Positions 1-7,686 are shown, numbered from the stretch's first letter. The stretch: DNA of 7,830 bases from an uncultured Muribaculaceae bacterium (GCA_910579605.1 CAJTUG010000012.1:41513-49342), one strand, 5' to 3'. Notes: generated by a model not told the origin, from the letters alone. A program made the numbers and translations.

Positions 1-324
1 TGTCCGCCATTGGTCTATGGCTGCCCATTCATAGGTTTTACTAATTCTAAAGACGACCTTGAGCTACTTACTCGCCAAATAATCCTTGACTTTGAGGGTG
101 ACGACAAATGTAAAATAAAGGAATATTCAACAACAGGGACTCCCGAATACGAACGAATGGTTGCAGAGATAGCCAAACGTTTGGGATTGACAAGCCTTAA
201 GTTCAGCACTATAGAAGATTTAGTGTCAAGTATCGGCTTGCCAAAGTGCCGTATATGCACACATTGCTTTGATGGCAGCAGCTATGACCCTGCTAAGGCT
301 TATGCCGAAGACCATGGGGAATAA
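1..324 (+). CDS. purF: Amidophosphoribosyltransferase-like protein (PurF family), C-terminal part
   Basis: The reading frame is open from the first base (Cys-Pro-Pro-Leu-Val-Tyr-Gly), so this is the last 107 residues of a longer gene that starts left of the window; the TTG at position 10 is not a real start. PurF transfers the amide nitrogen of glutamine to PRPP, the first step of cytosolic purine synthesis. Recognition rests on the stretch CPPLVYGCPFIGF, which I know from the segment after the PRPP-binding region in the long (about 620 residue) Bacteroidetes member of the family, and on the ending LKFSTIEDL...GLPKCRICTHCFDGSS. The motif CTHCFDG (Cys codons at 256-258 and 265-267) lines up with the CxxCFxG that supplies two Fe-S cluster ligands in Bacillus PurF; one more Cys lies at 247-249. 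The catalytic glutaminase and PRPP regions are outside the window, so activity cannot be judged, and this may be a second PurF-like paralogue rather than the main enzyme. The 3' end overlaps comEC tail to tail. Confidence 0.85.
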   Translation, partial: CPPLVYGCPFIGFTNSKDDLELLTRQIILDFEGDDKCKIKEYSTTGTPEYERMVAEIAKRLGLTSLKFSTIEDLVSSIGLPKCRICTHCFDGSSYDPAKAYAEDHGE

Positions 325-2284
325 TCATAGCATTAGATAGAACAACTGGCTCTATCCCTAATTTACACAGTGTGTCGGCATAAAGCTCTTGTTTCTGCCG
401 GCTGAAACCAGTACCAATAAACACAGCTTTAGGTTTGCACTCAAGCAAAGTTAAAACGGGTTGGTATAACGGGGCTTCCAATACAAGCATACATGCTTCT
501 GGAATAAGTTTAGTCTTGGAATATTTTACGGGGCGGACAAATGTATGTGGTCCAATAGTAATTACCGGCGCACACAAGGTGTCAATATCAGATTCTGGTC
601 CTATGGCTGCTCGGAAAAACGAGTGATAGGAAGGAATCGTGCGATTTTTTTCGCCGAGAATCGCTACAACGCCTTTCTTTGATCGAGGATGCGTAGCCAA
701 GACCTGAACGCGGCCTTGAACACTATGCACAATAATCTGAGCTTCGGCATTGGTGGCAGGCATACATGCCGTAAGAACCACTGATATAGCAAAAACAGAT
801 GCAACAACAATTCTAACGTTTCTATGTGGAACATTAAGGAAGAGGGCACATGCAAGAACAGCTACAACTACGAAAACCACGGGCAATGAGTCTATTGCCA
901 CTTGCGACGAAGAGAAAGAGGCAAGCCAATCACAAAAATCAATAAGCCGTGAACATATCGTATCTAATATGCGAGCAAGAAGAGTCATATCCGCTCCCAT
1001 GGAAGCAAAAAGAGATACAACACTCCCTATAGTAATAAAGACAGGAAAAACAAGAGACGCAGCTATATTTGCAGGAATAAAGAAAACAGGGACATTCTTG
1101 AAAACAGCTGCAACAACCGGCAATATACCTAACATAGCAGCAATAGGTACAATTAAAAGCGCAACACCTTTACGCAACCAAACTTTACGGGGATTAACAG
1201 GATTCAACTGTTCTGAAAAGAATATTAATCCCGACACTGCACAAACAGAGAGCCAAAAGCCCAATGAAAATATCCAATATGGGTCTAACATCAGAATAAT
1301 TGCTACAGCAAAAAGCAGAGAGTTTACAGAAGATACTTTTTCCTCCACTATCTTTCCTATAGTAAATGCCGAAATCATTATTGCAGCACGCAATACCGAA
1401 GGCATAAAGCCTACTATCGCGACATAAGCCCATATTAATACTAAAGCAAACAAGTAGCGCAGCTTTGATAAACGGGGAAATAATTTCAAAGGCATGAGCA
1501 ACAGATAGACCAAAGCTGCAATTATACCTACGTGGAAACCGCTGACACACAAAAGGTGAGAAAGCCCGGTTGCCCTAAAAATATTCTTTAGATCCGGCGG
1601 TGCGGAACCATCGCCAAAACAAGATGCGACCAATAGACTTGAAGCTTGCTCAGACATAGGTGAGGAATAAATCGCATCAATAATCATGTATTTAGCATCG
1701 GAAAAGCCATAATACCAACTATTGGATTTACCGATAACCTCAAGTTGTCCCTCGGGCACGAATGCAGATGCTGATATGCGTTGCATCTTGCTTGCAAGAT
1801 CATAAGAGTCCATATAAGGGACACCGGCATAAACTTGCGGCTGATAAAGAACCGCTTTAAATAATATAGAATCGCCTGGAAAAACCATCGGGGCCGATTG
1901 GTGCAAAGTCAAATAACACCTATATCCTTTTATTCCCGGCGATGATATGGCCACTATACATTTTGTTGAGGAATTTCCTCTTTGAACATCTAAAACTTCT
2001 GCGGCATATTGTTTGTTTTCGCAAGGTAAAAGACCTGACAAATCGGCAGGTTTTAAATATATAGAAAGCGTGAATGAAGCTAATAAACCGACAGCTAAAA
2101 AAATTAGATGGTGATAATATACCTTTGCAAAAAAGAACAGCAGAATTACCAAAAGTACAAAAACAATAGCCCAAGACATTTGCAACGCCCCGCAACCGGC
2201 CATTGCACCAATAGATACTCCGGCAGCTAACGGAAGCGCCGGAATGCGAGCGAGGAATCTATTTATGGCTTCGTCCCACGCCAT
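293..2284 (-). CDS. comEC: ComEC/Rec2-family membrane protein (DNA uptake channel), without nuclease domain
   Basis: This 663-residue polytopic inner-membrane protein belongs to the ComEC/Rec2 family, whose members carry single-stranded DNA into the cytoplasm during natural transformation. Hydrophobic helices at about residues 18-76 are followed by a soluble region (about 80-200) of the DUF4131/OB type. The competence domain spans about 205-510 and contains the hallmarks GLSHLLCVSGFHVGII (240-255), GFMPSVLRAAIM (292-303) and LDPYWIFSLGFWLS (333-346). After the last helix (about 490-507) comes a soluble tail of about 155 residues. That tail shows no HxHxDH metal site, so the metallo-beta-lactamase-like domain of Firmicute and proteobacterial ComEC is absent or unrecognisable; this short form is usual in Bacteroidetes. 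The ATG start overlaps aroE by 22 bases, and the hydrophobic N-terminus starting near residue 16 supports it; the next Met (28) would cut into the first helix. The 3' end overlaps the convergent purF-like gene by 32 bases. Whether the host is competent cannot be told from here. Confidence 0.93.
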   Translation of the reverse strand: MAWDEAINRFLARIPALPLAAGVSIGAMAGCGALQMSWAIVFVLLVILLFFFAKVYYHHLIFLAVGLLASFTLSIYLKPADLSGLLPCENKQYAAEVLDVQRGNSSTKCIVAISSPGIKGYRCYLTLHQSAPMVFPGDSILFKAVLYQPQVYAGVPYMDSYDLASKMQRISASAFVPEGQLEVIGKSNSWYYGFSDAKYMIIDAIYSSPMSEQASSLLVASCFGDGSAPPDLKNIFRATGLSHLLCVSGFHVGIIAALVYLLLMPLKLFPRLSKLRYLFALVLIWAYVAIVGFMPSVLRAAIMISAFTIGKIVEEKVSSVNSLLFAVAIILMLDPYWIFSLGFWLSVCAVSGLIFFSEQLNPVNPRKVWLRKGVALLIVPIAAMLGILPVVAAVFKNVPVFFIPANIAASLVFPVFITIGSVVSLFASMGADMTLLARILDTICSRLIDFCDWLASFSSSQVAIDSLPVVFVVVAVLACALFLNVPHRNVRIVVASVFAISVVLTACMPATNAEAQIIVHSVQGRVQVLATHPRSKKGVVAILGEKNRTIPSYHSFFRAAIGPESDIDTLCAPVITIGPHTFVRPVKYSKTKLIPEACMLVLEAPLYQPVLTLLECKPKAVFIGTGFSRQKQELYADTLCKLGIEPVVLSNAMIIPHGLRHKP

Positions 2285-3048
2285 ATTGCCAAAGCAGCCA
2301 AAGCCTGACGCTCAAGCATTTCTAAGCCATTCTTCACTTTTGCACCTTGTGCAAGGGCAAGAGCCATAAATTTTGTTTGCGGAGGATTATAGACCATATC
2401 AAAGCAAACGTTTGAATTGTCAAGCAAATGATATGGTATTTCAGGACAAACATCGCTATTTGGGAATGTTCCAACTGGAGTAGCATTGACAATTACCGGA
2501 TTGGAAATCAACATATTTTTATCTATATCCGAGTATGCTATCTGCCCTTGCTTTGGATTTCTTGAAACTTTAATCCAAGAAAAACCAAGCTGTTCAAGCG
2601 CAACGGCTGCCGCATTAGACGCTCCTCCCGTACCTAAAATAAGCGCACTCCTCCTCTCTTGGGGAATTCCTACAAGCAATGGGCTTATGCTTTCTCTGAA
2701 ACCTTCGACATCGGTATTGAAACCATGTAGTGCAATAACCCGGCCATATTGATCTCTAACGAGTTTAACCGTATTCACTGCTCCGGCCATTTTTGCCACA
2801 TCATCCATAGAATCCAAGAACTCCATTATTGTTTTCTTATGAGGAGCAGTTACGTTGAATCCTCTTAGCCGTGGATGCATGAGTATTAGTTCATAAAGTT
2901 TCTCCGAAGAAAGATCTTTGATCTCAAAGTTCTCGTAAGTGCTTCCAGACTTTTCTTGGCCGAAAAGACGCGTAAAAAACTCTTTGGAAAAAGAATGTTG
3001 CAGAGGGAAGCCAACAAGTCCGAAATCGGCAGTAGACAGTGTATCCAT
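2263..3048 (-). CDS. aroE: Shikimate dehydrogenase
   Basis: AroE reduces 3-dehydroshikimate to shikimate, normally with NADPH, in the cytosolic route to chorismate and aromatic amino acids. The 261 residues fit the family's usual 260-290. The substrate half has GFPLQHSFSKEFF (13-25, the shikimate-binding serines), NVTAPHK (65-71, with Lys71 matching the catalytic Lys) and FNTDVEGF (110-117, with Asp113 the paired catalytic Asp). The cofactor half has the glycine loop GTGGAS (139-144), SRN (162-164) where NADP-type enzymes often carry an NRT clamp, NATPVGT (188-194), DMVYNPPQT (217-225) and NGLEMLERQA (240-249), the closing substrate contact. No key residue is missing. The ATG start sits 12 AT-rich bases after the rluD stop without a Shine-Dalgarno sequence, and the 3' end overlaps comEC by 22 bases, so it is probably an internal operon gene translated after rluD. 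The altered clamp leaves NADP versus NAD preference open. Confidence 0.95.
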   Translation of the reverse strand: MDTLSTADFGLVGFPLQHSFSKEFFTRLFGQEKSGSTYENFEIKDLSSEKLYELILMHPRLRGFNVTAPHKKTIMEFLDSMDDVAKMAGAVNTVKLVRDQYGRVIALHGFNTDVEGFRESISPLLVGIPQERRSALILGTGGASNAAAVALEQLGFSWIKVSRNPKQGQIAYSDIDKNMLISNPVIVNATPVGTFPNSDVCPEIPYHLLDNSNVCFDMVYNPPQTKFMALALAQGAKVKNGLEMLERQALAALAIWRGTKP

Positions 3049-3060
3049 AATAAGAAAATA

Positions 3061-4140
3061 TTAAATGTTCCCGCTACCTTTGGCATATGTTCTCCATCTT
3101 TCTATCATGTCTGTCATATCAGGAGGGACGGGAGCAGTGAAAAACATTTCTTCTCCTGTTTCTGGATGTTTGAATCCGAGAGTCCTTGCATGAAGAGCCT
3201 GGCGTGGACAAATGTCAAAGTTTTTATTAACAAACGCTTGATATGACGACGATTGGGTTCCCCTTAAAATTTTATCTCCCCCGTATCTTGCGTCGTTGAA
3301 AAGGGGATGGCCTATGCTTTTCATATGCACACGGATTTGATGTGTCCGTCCTGTTTCCAAAACACATTTAACCATAGAAACGTGGCCTAAAGACTCTATG
3401 AGCTCATAGTGAGTGACGGCTCTTTTACCATCCGGGCCATCGAGAGGGAAAGTTGTCATCTGTAGTCGGTCTTTAGGGGAACGACCAATATTGGTAGCTA
3501 CGATTCCTTGTTGGGGATTTGGATTTCCCCAAACCACGGCTACATATTCACGTTTTGTGGTTTTATTAAAAAATTGGCGACCAAGATTGGTTTTAGCGTC
3601 AGGAGTCTTGGCTACGACAAGCAAGCCGGAAGTATCTTTATCTATCCTATGAACAAGGCCTAACCTCGGGTCGTTCACGTCATAGTCTGGGGTGTCACGG
3701 AAATGCCATGCCAAGGCATTTACCAATGTACCGTCGTAGTTGCCATGACCGGGATGCACAACCAAGCCTGCAGGTTTGTTTAACACTAAAACATATCTGT
3801 CTTCGTAAACGATATCGATAGGTATATCTTGGGCGAGAATTTCAAATTCATATCTTGGCCTGTCCATTACCACTTGCACCACATCAAGAGGTTTTACGCG
3901 GTAATTGCTTTTAACAGGTTTTCCGTTTACAAGAATGCATCCTGCTTCGGCAGCTTGCTGAACTCTATTGCGTGACGATTTTTCCAACCTTGCCACCAAA
4001 AATTTATCGACACGCAAGAGTTGCTGTCCTTTGTCGGCGACAAAGCGGAAATGTTCAAACATCTCCGTACCATTAATTTCAACTGTTTTGTCTGAAGCAT
4101 CTTCAGCTTGGAGTTCCAAATCTTCCTGTTCTATTAACAT
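3061..4140 (-). CDS. rluD: RluA/RluD-family 23S rRNA pseudouridine synthase
   Basis: This enzyme converts uridines in RNA to pseudouridine; RluD itself modifies the helix 69 loop of 23S rRNA and aids 50S maturation. With the ATG at 4140 it has 359 residues. An N-terminal S4 RNA-binding domain (about 42-92, LLRVDKFLVARL and later GCILVNGKPVKSNYRV) precedes the catalytic domain. The family motif HRIDKDTSG lies at 164-172, with Asp167 as the nucleophile; it is preceded by LNKPAGLVVHPGHGN and followed by GRTHQIRVHM (264-273). The frame is open further upstream to a TTG at 4185 and an ATG at 4179, but these would overlap the PASTA gene by 38 or 32 bases and add residues unlike the family. The start at 4140 follows the PASTA stop by 7 bases and gives the acidic leader then FEHFRF that Bacteroidetes RluD proteins show. 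The S4 domain and length favour RluD over RluA or RluC, but the exact target uridines are inferred. Confidence 0.9.
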   Translation of the reverse strand: MLIEQEDLELQAEDASDKTVEINGTEMFEHFRFVADKGQQLLRVDKFLVARLEKSSRNRVQQAAEAGCILVNGKPVKSNYRVKPLDVVQVVMDRPRYEFEILAQDIPIDIVYEDRYVLVLNKPAGLVVHPGHGNYDGTLVNALAWHFRDTPDYDVNDPRLGLVHRIDKDTSGLLVVAKTPDAKTNLGRQFFNKTTKREYVAVVWGNPNPQQGIVATNIGRSPKDRLQMTTFPLDGPDGKRAVTHYELIESLGHVSMVKCVLETGRTHQIRVHMKSIGHPLFNDARYGGDKILRGTQSSSYQAFVNKNFDICPRQALHARTLGFKHPETGEEMFFTAPVPPDMTDMIERWRTYAKGSGNI

Positions 4141-4147
4141 GGCAATC

Positions 4148-4783
4148 TTATTCTTGGTATTCAAGACTCCGCTGAGCATCCTCAAGTTCTTCTATCGCAA
4201 TTTCTTCTGGCGTTGCAGGTCCACTGCCGACTTCAAGTGTTACCGTAGCAGTAACGGGTATCACACTTCCCACCGACAATTGCTGAGAACCATATTTTGC
4301 ACCCATAACCAGATCGGGGAACTCAGATGGCACATCAACGAGGCGAATATCTGTAATTCCAATACCTCGCAAATAACTTATAGCCTGACGAGAGGAAACG
4401 TTCCCTGTGAGAGGCATGGATATGGTAACTTGTTTTGGAGAAAAAGCGGTAATAGTTACATATACCTGACGTCCTTCTTTAACTGTTGCGCCAGCCTTAG
4501 GCCAAGACTCTATTACCGTTCCAGGGGCGACAGAACGATCATAGATGGAATCATTAATTTCTATTTCCAGCTTATTAGCCGCCAACACAGCTTTTGCTTC
4601 GGTGAAAGCCTTATGCTTTACATCGGGCACAACAGAAACCGAGCCATGCATTGTCCAATGGTCTAAAAACAATAGGACACCCCAAAGGATAATTAGCCCT
4701 ACAAGTATAATCAAAATAATATTGGCAATTAAAGGATGCCGCGAAAAAAAACGTTTTACAGAAAATCTTCCTTCTGAAGCCAT
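4148..4783 (-). CDS. Membrane-anchored PASTA-domain protein without kinase
   Basis: This 211-residue protein is predicted to have one membrane segment (about 18-40, rich in Ile and Leu) after a short basic N-terminus (KRFFSRHP), which puts the rest outside the inner membrane. Two PASTA repeats follow: about 49-111, with VVPDV, the long helix AFTEAKAVLAANKL and VAPGTVIESWPKAGATVKEG; and a more divergent one at about 117-186, with MPLTGNVSSRQAISYL, LSVGSVIPVTATVTLEVGSG. The end is acidic (EEIAIEELEDAQ). PASTA domains bind peptidoglycan fragments or mediate protein contacts in Ser/Thr kinases and PBPs of Gram-positives, but here there is neither a kinase nor a transpeptidase domain. Proteins of this build are common in Bacteroidetes, typically next to an rluD gene as here; their role is unknown to me, and a cell-wall function is an inference. 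It is the first gene of the minus-strand block, 47 bases after the uvrA stop, with a candidate promoter box between. Confidence 0.88.
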   Translation of the reverse strand: MASEGRFSVKRFFSRHPLIANIILIILVGLIILWGVLLFLDHWTMHGSVSVVPDVKHKAFTEAKAVLAANKLEIEINDSIYDRSVAPGTVIESWPKAGATVKEGRQVYVTITAFSPKQVTISMPLTGNVSSRQAISYLRGIGITDIRLVDVPSEFPDLVMGAKYGSQQLSVGSVIPVTATVTLEVGSGPATPEEIAIEELEDAQRSLEYQE

Positions 4784-4807
4784 GAGTTGTCAATTATGAG
4801 TTTCACG

Positions 4808-4815
4808 CAAAAATA
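4808..4815 (-). promoter_or_regulatory. Candidate -7 promoter box for the PASTA-rluD-aroE-comEC block
   Basis: On the minus strand this reads TATTTTTG, an exact match to the Bacteroidetes -7 consensus TAnnTTTG. It lies in the 47-base gap between the uvrA stop and the PASTA start and would give a leader of roughly 18-20 bases. No TTTG/TTG -33 element is visible 17-23 bases upstream, where the uvrA 3' end lies, so this is a partial match in an AT-rich gap. No terminator hairpin with a T-run separates uvrA from the PASTA gene, so read-through from uvrA is also likely. Confidence 0.4.
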
Positions 4816-4830
4816 CAACATTTTTTTCAT

Positions 4831-7617
4831 CTACGAGAGCTTTTGCACCAGATATTTGCCCGTCACAGAAGCCGGATTTCTTGCAATGTCTTCGGGAGTT
4901 CCTGTTGCCACTAAATTACCGCCCTTATTACCTCCTTCGGGGCCAAGGTCTATAATATAGTCGGCAGATTTAATGACATCGAGATTGTGCTCTATAACCA
5001 CCACTGTATGCCCTAATGAAATCAATCTGTTAAATGCATCCATGAGTTGGTTTATGTCGTGAAAATGCAAGCCTGTTGTAGGTTCGTCAAAAATGAAAAA
5101 AGTAGGGAGCCCGTTTTCTTGTGCCAGATAATATGCCAATTTGACACGTTGATTCTCTCCACCAGATAGAGTAGACGAAGATTGTCCGAGTTTTATATAG
5201 CCCAGCCCGACATCGTGAAGAGGTTTAAGCCTGCGAACTATCCTTTTTTCTATTGCCCCATCAAATCGGGCAAAGAAATCAATTGCTTCGTCTACAGTCA
5301 TTTCTAAAACATCATAGATGTTTTTTCCTTGATAAAGCACTTCCAATACAGTTCTTTTAAATCGTTTGCCATGGCATTCTTCGCATTCAATAGAAACATC
5401 TGCAAGGAATTGCATTTCAATGTTTATAACACCTTCGCCTTTGCATACCTCACATCGTCCGCCCTCGGTGTTGAAAGAGAACGACGAAGGTGTGAGATCA
5501 AATTGTTTAGCGGCTTGGGTTTCTGCAAAAAGCTGACGAATCTCATCATAGGCTTTGAGATAAGTTGCAGGATTTGAGCGGGTAGACTTGCCGATAGGGT
5601 TCTGATCTACAAAAACCACGTTTTTCACCCTCTCAAGCGCCCCTCCAAGTTTATCGTGCTGCCCTGGGGCATCGCCTTCGCCATCTATATGGCGCACCAT
5701 GGCCCGATAGAGAATGTCGCGTACCAAAGTTGATTTTCCCGAACCACTCACTCCAGTTACAGCCGTCATAACTCCGAGAGGAAAATCTACGGTTATGCCT
5801 TTGAGATTGTGCTCCGTAGCATTTTCCACCCTTATGAAATCTCGCCATTTACGACGGGCTTCAGGGAGTGGTATACTTAGTTTCCCCGTCAAATATTTCA
5901 TGGTGAAGCTATTTTCTGCACCTTCTATATCGTCGGGAGGCCCTTGGAAAACGATTTCCCCACCGAGCCTACCGGCTGCCGGGCCTACGTCTATAAGCCT
6001 GTCGGCGGCACGCATAATCTCTTCGTCGTGCTCCACCACTACCACGGTATTGCCAAGACGACGGAGCTTTCGTAGTACATTTATAAGCCTATCTGTATCT
6101 CGGGAATGAAGACCGATAGAAGGTTCATCTAAAATATATATAGAACCCACCAAACTGCTGCCCAAAGATGTAGCGAGATTAATTCGCTGGCTTTCGCCAC
6201 CCGACAGAGTATTAGAAGGCCTGTCTAATGTGAGATACGACAGCCCGACATCAACCAAAAAATTAAGACGCTTGCGGATTTCAACTAAAAGGCGTGAAGC
6301 GACAGCTTCGTCTCGCGCCGACAATTTTAAATCATCAAACCACTTGAGGAGTACATCAACAGGCATCTCTACTAATTCCGATATAGACTTGCCATTGACT
6401 TTTACATATTGGGCAGAAGGTTTAAGTCTTTGTCCATGACATGCCCTACAAGTAGTCTTCCCTCTGTATCTGGCAAGGATCATTCTGTTTTCAATGAGAT
6501 GGCGTCCGGTCTCAACTTCTTTGAAATAGTCTAAAACCCCTTTTACAGAAGAACCGTTACCTTTCCAAATCAAATCGCGCTGCTCCTCTGAGAGGCTGGA
6601 ATATGGCGTATGTATTGGGAAATTGAGAGGCTCTACTGCCGATATAAATTTTCTTAGCCACAGTTTTGATTTAGGGCCACGCCATGGTGCTATTGCTTCA
6701 TCAAAGACCGACAGGTTCTTCCTTGGAACAACAAGTTCTTCTGCTATATCCAAGGTTTTACCGAATCCTTCGCAAACAGGGCATGCTCCCATTGGATTGT
6801 TGAAATTGAACATGAGGTCGGAAGGCTCTGAGAAAGTCATACCATCAGCCTCAAAAAGATTTGAAAATATCAAACGTTCAATTTTACCGTCGGCCTGCCA
6901 TATCAAAAGCGCACACTGTCCGTGGCCTTCAAAAAAGGCCGTTTCTGCCGATTCGGCTAAGCGTGATAATTCGTCCCCATCGGAAGCGGATGCAAGACGG
7001 TCGACCAACAACATAGGAATCTTTGAAGATTTCCTATGCCTGTATTCGTTCATGTCTATAAACTCGCCTTTATCGCTTACAAGTCGCGAATACCCTTCTT
7101 GCATGAATATTTCCAGCTGCTGCTCAATAGAACGGTCTGACGGGAGAATAATTGGCGCGGCAACTGCTATCCTTGTTCCCTGGGGCAAAGCCTTGACAGT
7201 ATTTACAACGTCGGCGACATCGTGTTTTTTAACTATAGCACCAGATATTGGGCTTATAGTCTGGCCGATGCGGCCAAAGAGCATGCGCATATAGTCGTAT
7301 ATTTCCGTTGATGTACCTACAGTTGAACGCGGATTACGCGTATTCACTTTTTGTTCAATAGCGATAGCCGGAGGTAATCCTCTGATAAAATCGCATTCAG
7401 GCTTTTGCAACTTGCCCATAAACTGGCGGGCATAAGAGCTGAGGCTCTCAACGTATCGTCTTCGTCCTTCGGCATAGATAGTGTCGAAAGCGAGCGAGGA
7501 TTTTCCGGAACCCGAAAGCCCGGTAATAACAATGAGTTGGTTACGAGGCAACTCGACGTCAACATTCTTGAGGTTGTTGACGCGAGCTCCTTTTATAGTA
7601 ATATTGGAAACCGACAT
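4831..7617 (-). CDS. uvrA: UvrABC system protein A (excinuclease ABC subunit A)
   Basis: UvrA is the damage-sensing ATPase of nucleotide excision repair: a dimer scans DNA and loads UvrB at lesions. The 928 residues match the usual 920-950. Cassette I has Walker A GLSGSGKSS (33-41), the UvrB-binding and DNA-binding insertions (about 115-275), CxxC pairs at 279/282 and 390/393, signature LSGGE (471-475) and Walker B YILDEPSIGL (494-503). Cassette II has Walker A GVSGSGKST (622-630), the zinc finger with Cys 722, 725, 745 and 748, LSGGE (817-821) and FIFDEPTTGL (841-850). Because the UvrB-binding region is kept, it looks like a UvrA1-type repair protein rather than a short UvrA2; Bacteroidetes often hold two uvrA genes, so a paralogue elsewhere is possible. 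The frame is open to a TTG at 7668, but that lies upstream of the promoter -7 box and would not be transcribed from it; the ATG at 7617 gives MSVSNITIKGARVNNLKNV, the expected N-terminus. Confidence 0.97.
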   Translation of the reverse strand: MSVSNITIKGARVNNLKNVDVELPRNQLIVITGLSGSGKSSLAFDTIYAEGRRRYVESLSSYARQFMGKLQKPECDFIRGLPPAIAIEQKVNTRNPRSTVGTSTEIYDYMRMLFGRIGQTISPISGAIVKKHDVADVVNTVKALPQGTRIAVAAPIILPSDRSIEQQLEIFMQEGYSRLVSDKGEFIDMNEYRHRKSSKIPMLLVDRLASASDGDELSRLAESAETAFFEGHGQCALLIWQADGKIERLIFSNLFEADGMTFSEPSDLMFNFNNPMGACPVCEGFGKTLDIAEELVVPRKNLSVFDEAIAPWRGPKSKLWLRKFISAVEPLNFPIHTPYSSLSEEQRDLIWKGNGSSVKGVLDYFKEVETGRHLIENRMILARYRGKTTCRACHGQRLKPSAQYVKVNGKSISELVEMPVDVLLKWFDDLKLSARDEAVASRLLVEIRKRLNFLVDVGLSYLTLDRPSNTLSGGESQRINLATSLGSSLVGSIYILDEPSIGLHSRDTDRLINVLRKLRRLGNTVVVVEHDEEIMRAADRLIDVGPAAGRLGGEIVFQGPPDDIEGAENSFTMKYLTGKLSIPLPEARRKWRDFIRVENATEHNLKGITVDFPLGVMTAVTGVSGSGKSTLVRDILYRAMVRHIDGEGDAPGQHDKLGGALERVKNVVFVDQNPIGKSTRSNPATYLKAYDEIRQLFAETQAAKQFDLTPSSFSFNTEGGRCEVCKGEGVINIEMQFLADVSIECEECHGKRFKRTVLEVLYQGKNIYDVLEMTVDEAIDFFARFDGAIEKRIVRRLKPLHDVGLGYIKLGQSSSTLSGGENQRVKLAYYLAQENGLPTFFIFDEPTTGLHFHDINQLMDAFNRLISLGHTVVVIEHNLDVIKSADYIIDLGPEGGNKGGNLVATGTPEDIARNPASVTGKYLVQKLS

Positions 7618-7654
7618 ATCGAATCTTAAAAGGAAAATCAGAATAATCAACCTA

Positions 7655-7686
7655 CAAAGATACGACAAAAAAGCCTACAAAACAAA
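7655..7686 (-). promoter_or_regulatory. uvrA promoter, Bacteroidetes type (-33 TTTG / -7 TAnnTTTG)
   Basis: Reading the minus strand, TTTG (7686-7683) is followed after 20 bases by TATCTTTG (7662-7655). This fits the Bacteroidetes consensus TTTG, about 19-21 bases, TAnnTTTG recognised by the primary sigma factor. Transcription would begin near 7648 and leave a leader of about 30 bases before the uvrA ATG at 7617. The leader is AT-rich with no clear Shine-Dalgarno sequence, as is normal in this phylum. I saw no inverted repeat resembling a LexA-type operator around it. Confidence 0.7.

Noticed and set aside
336..356. Inverted repeat GATAGA / TCTATC just after the purF-like stop, as a terminator
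   Set aside because: Only 2 of 6 pairs are G-C and no T-run follows on the plus strand. It lies within comEC coding sequence.
750..1427. Long plus-strand open frame (225 codons) opposite comEC
   Set aside because: Fully antisense to a motif-rich comEC. Its translation is dominated by Thr, Ala, Lys and Arg with no domain features, as expected for a shadow of a hydrophobic membrane protein gene.
4141..4185. Upstream starts for rluD (TTG at 4185, ATG at 4179)
   Set aside because: They would overlap the PASTA gene by 38 or 32 bases and add a leader unlike RluD proteins; the ATG at 4140 is cleaner.
3968..4666. Plus-strand open frame (232 codons) across the rluD/PASTA junction
   Set aside because: Antisense to two supported genes; low-complexity Ser/Cys/Asn-rich translation with no family resemblance.
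6623..7294. Plus-strand open frame (223 codons) opposite uvrA
   Set aside because: Lies across conserved uvrA coding sequence, Ser-rich, with no recognisable motif and no promoter.
7618..7668. Upstream TTG start for uvrA (17 more residues, hydrophobic leader)
   Set aside because: It lies upstream of the -7 box, and a signal-like leader makes no sense on a cytosolic repair ATPase.
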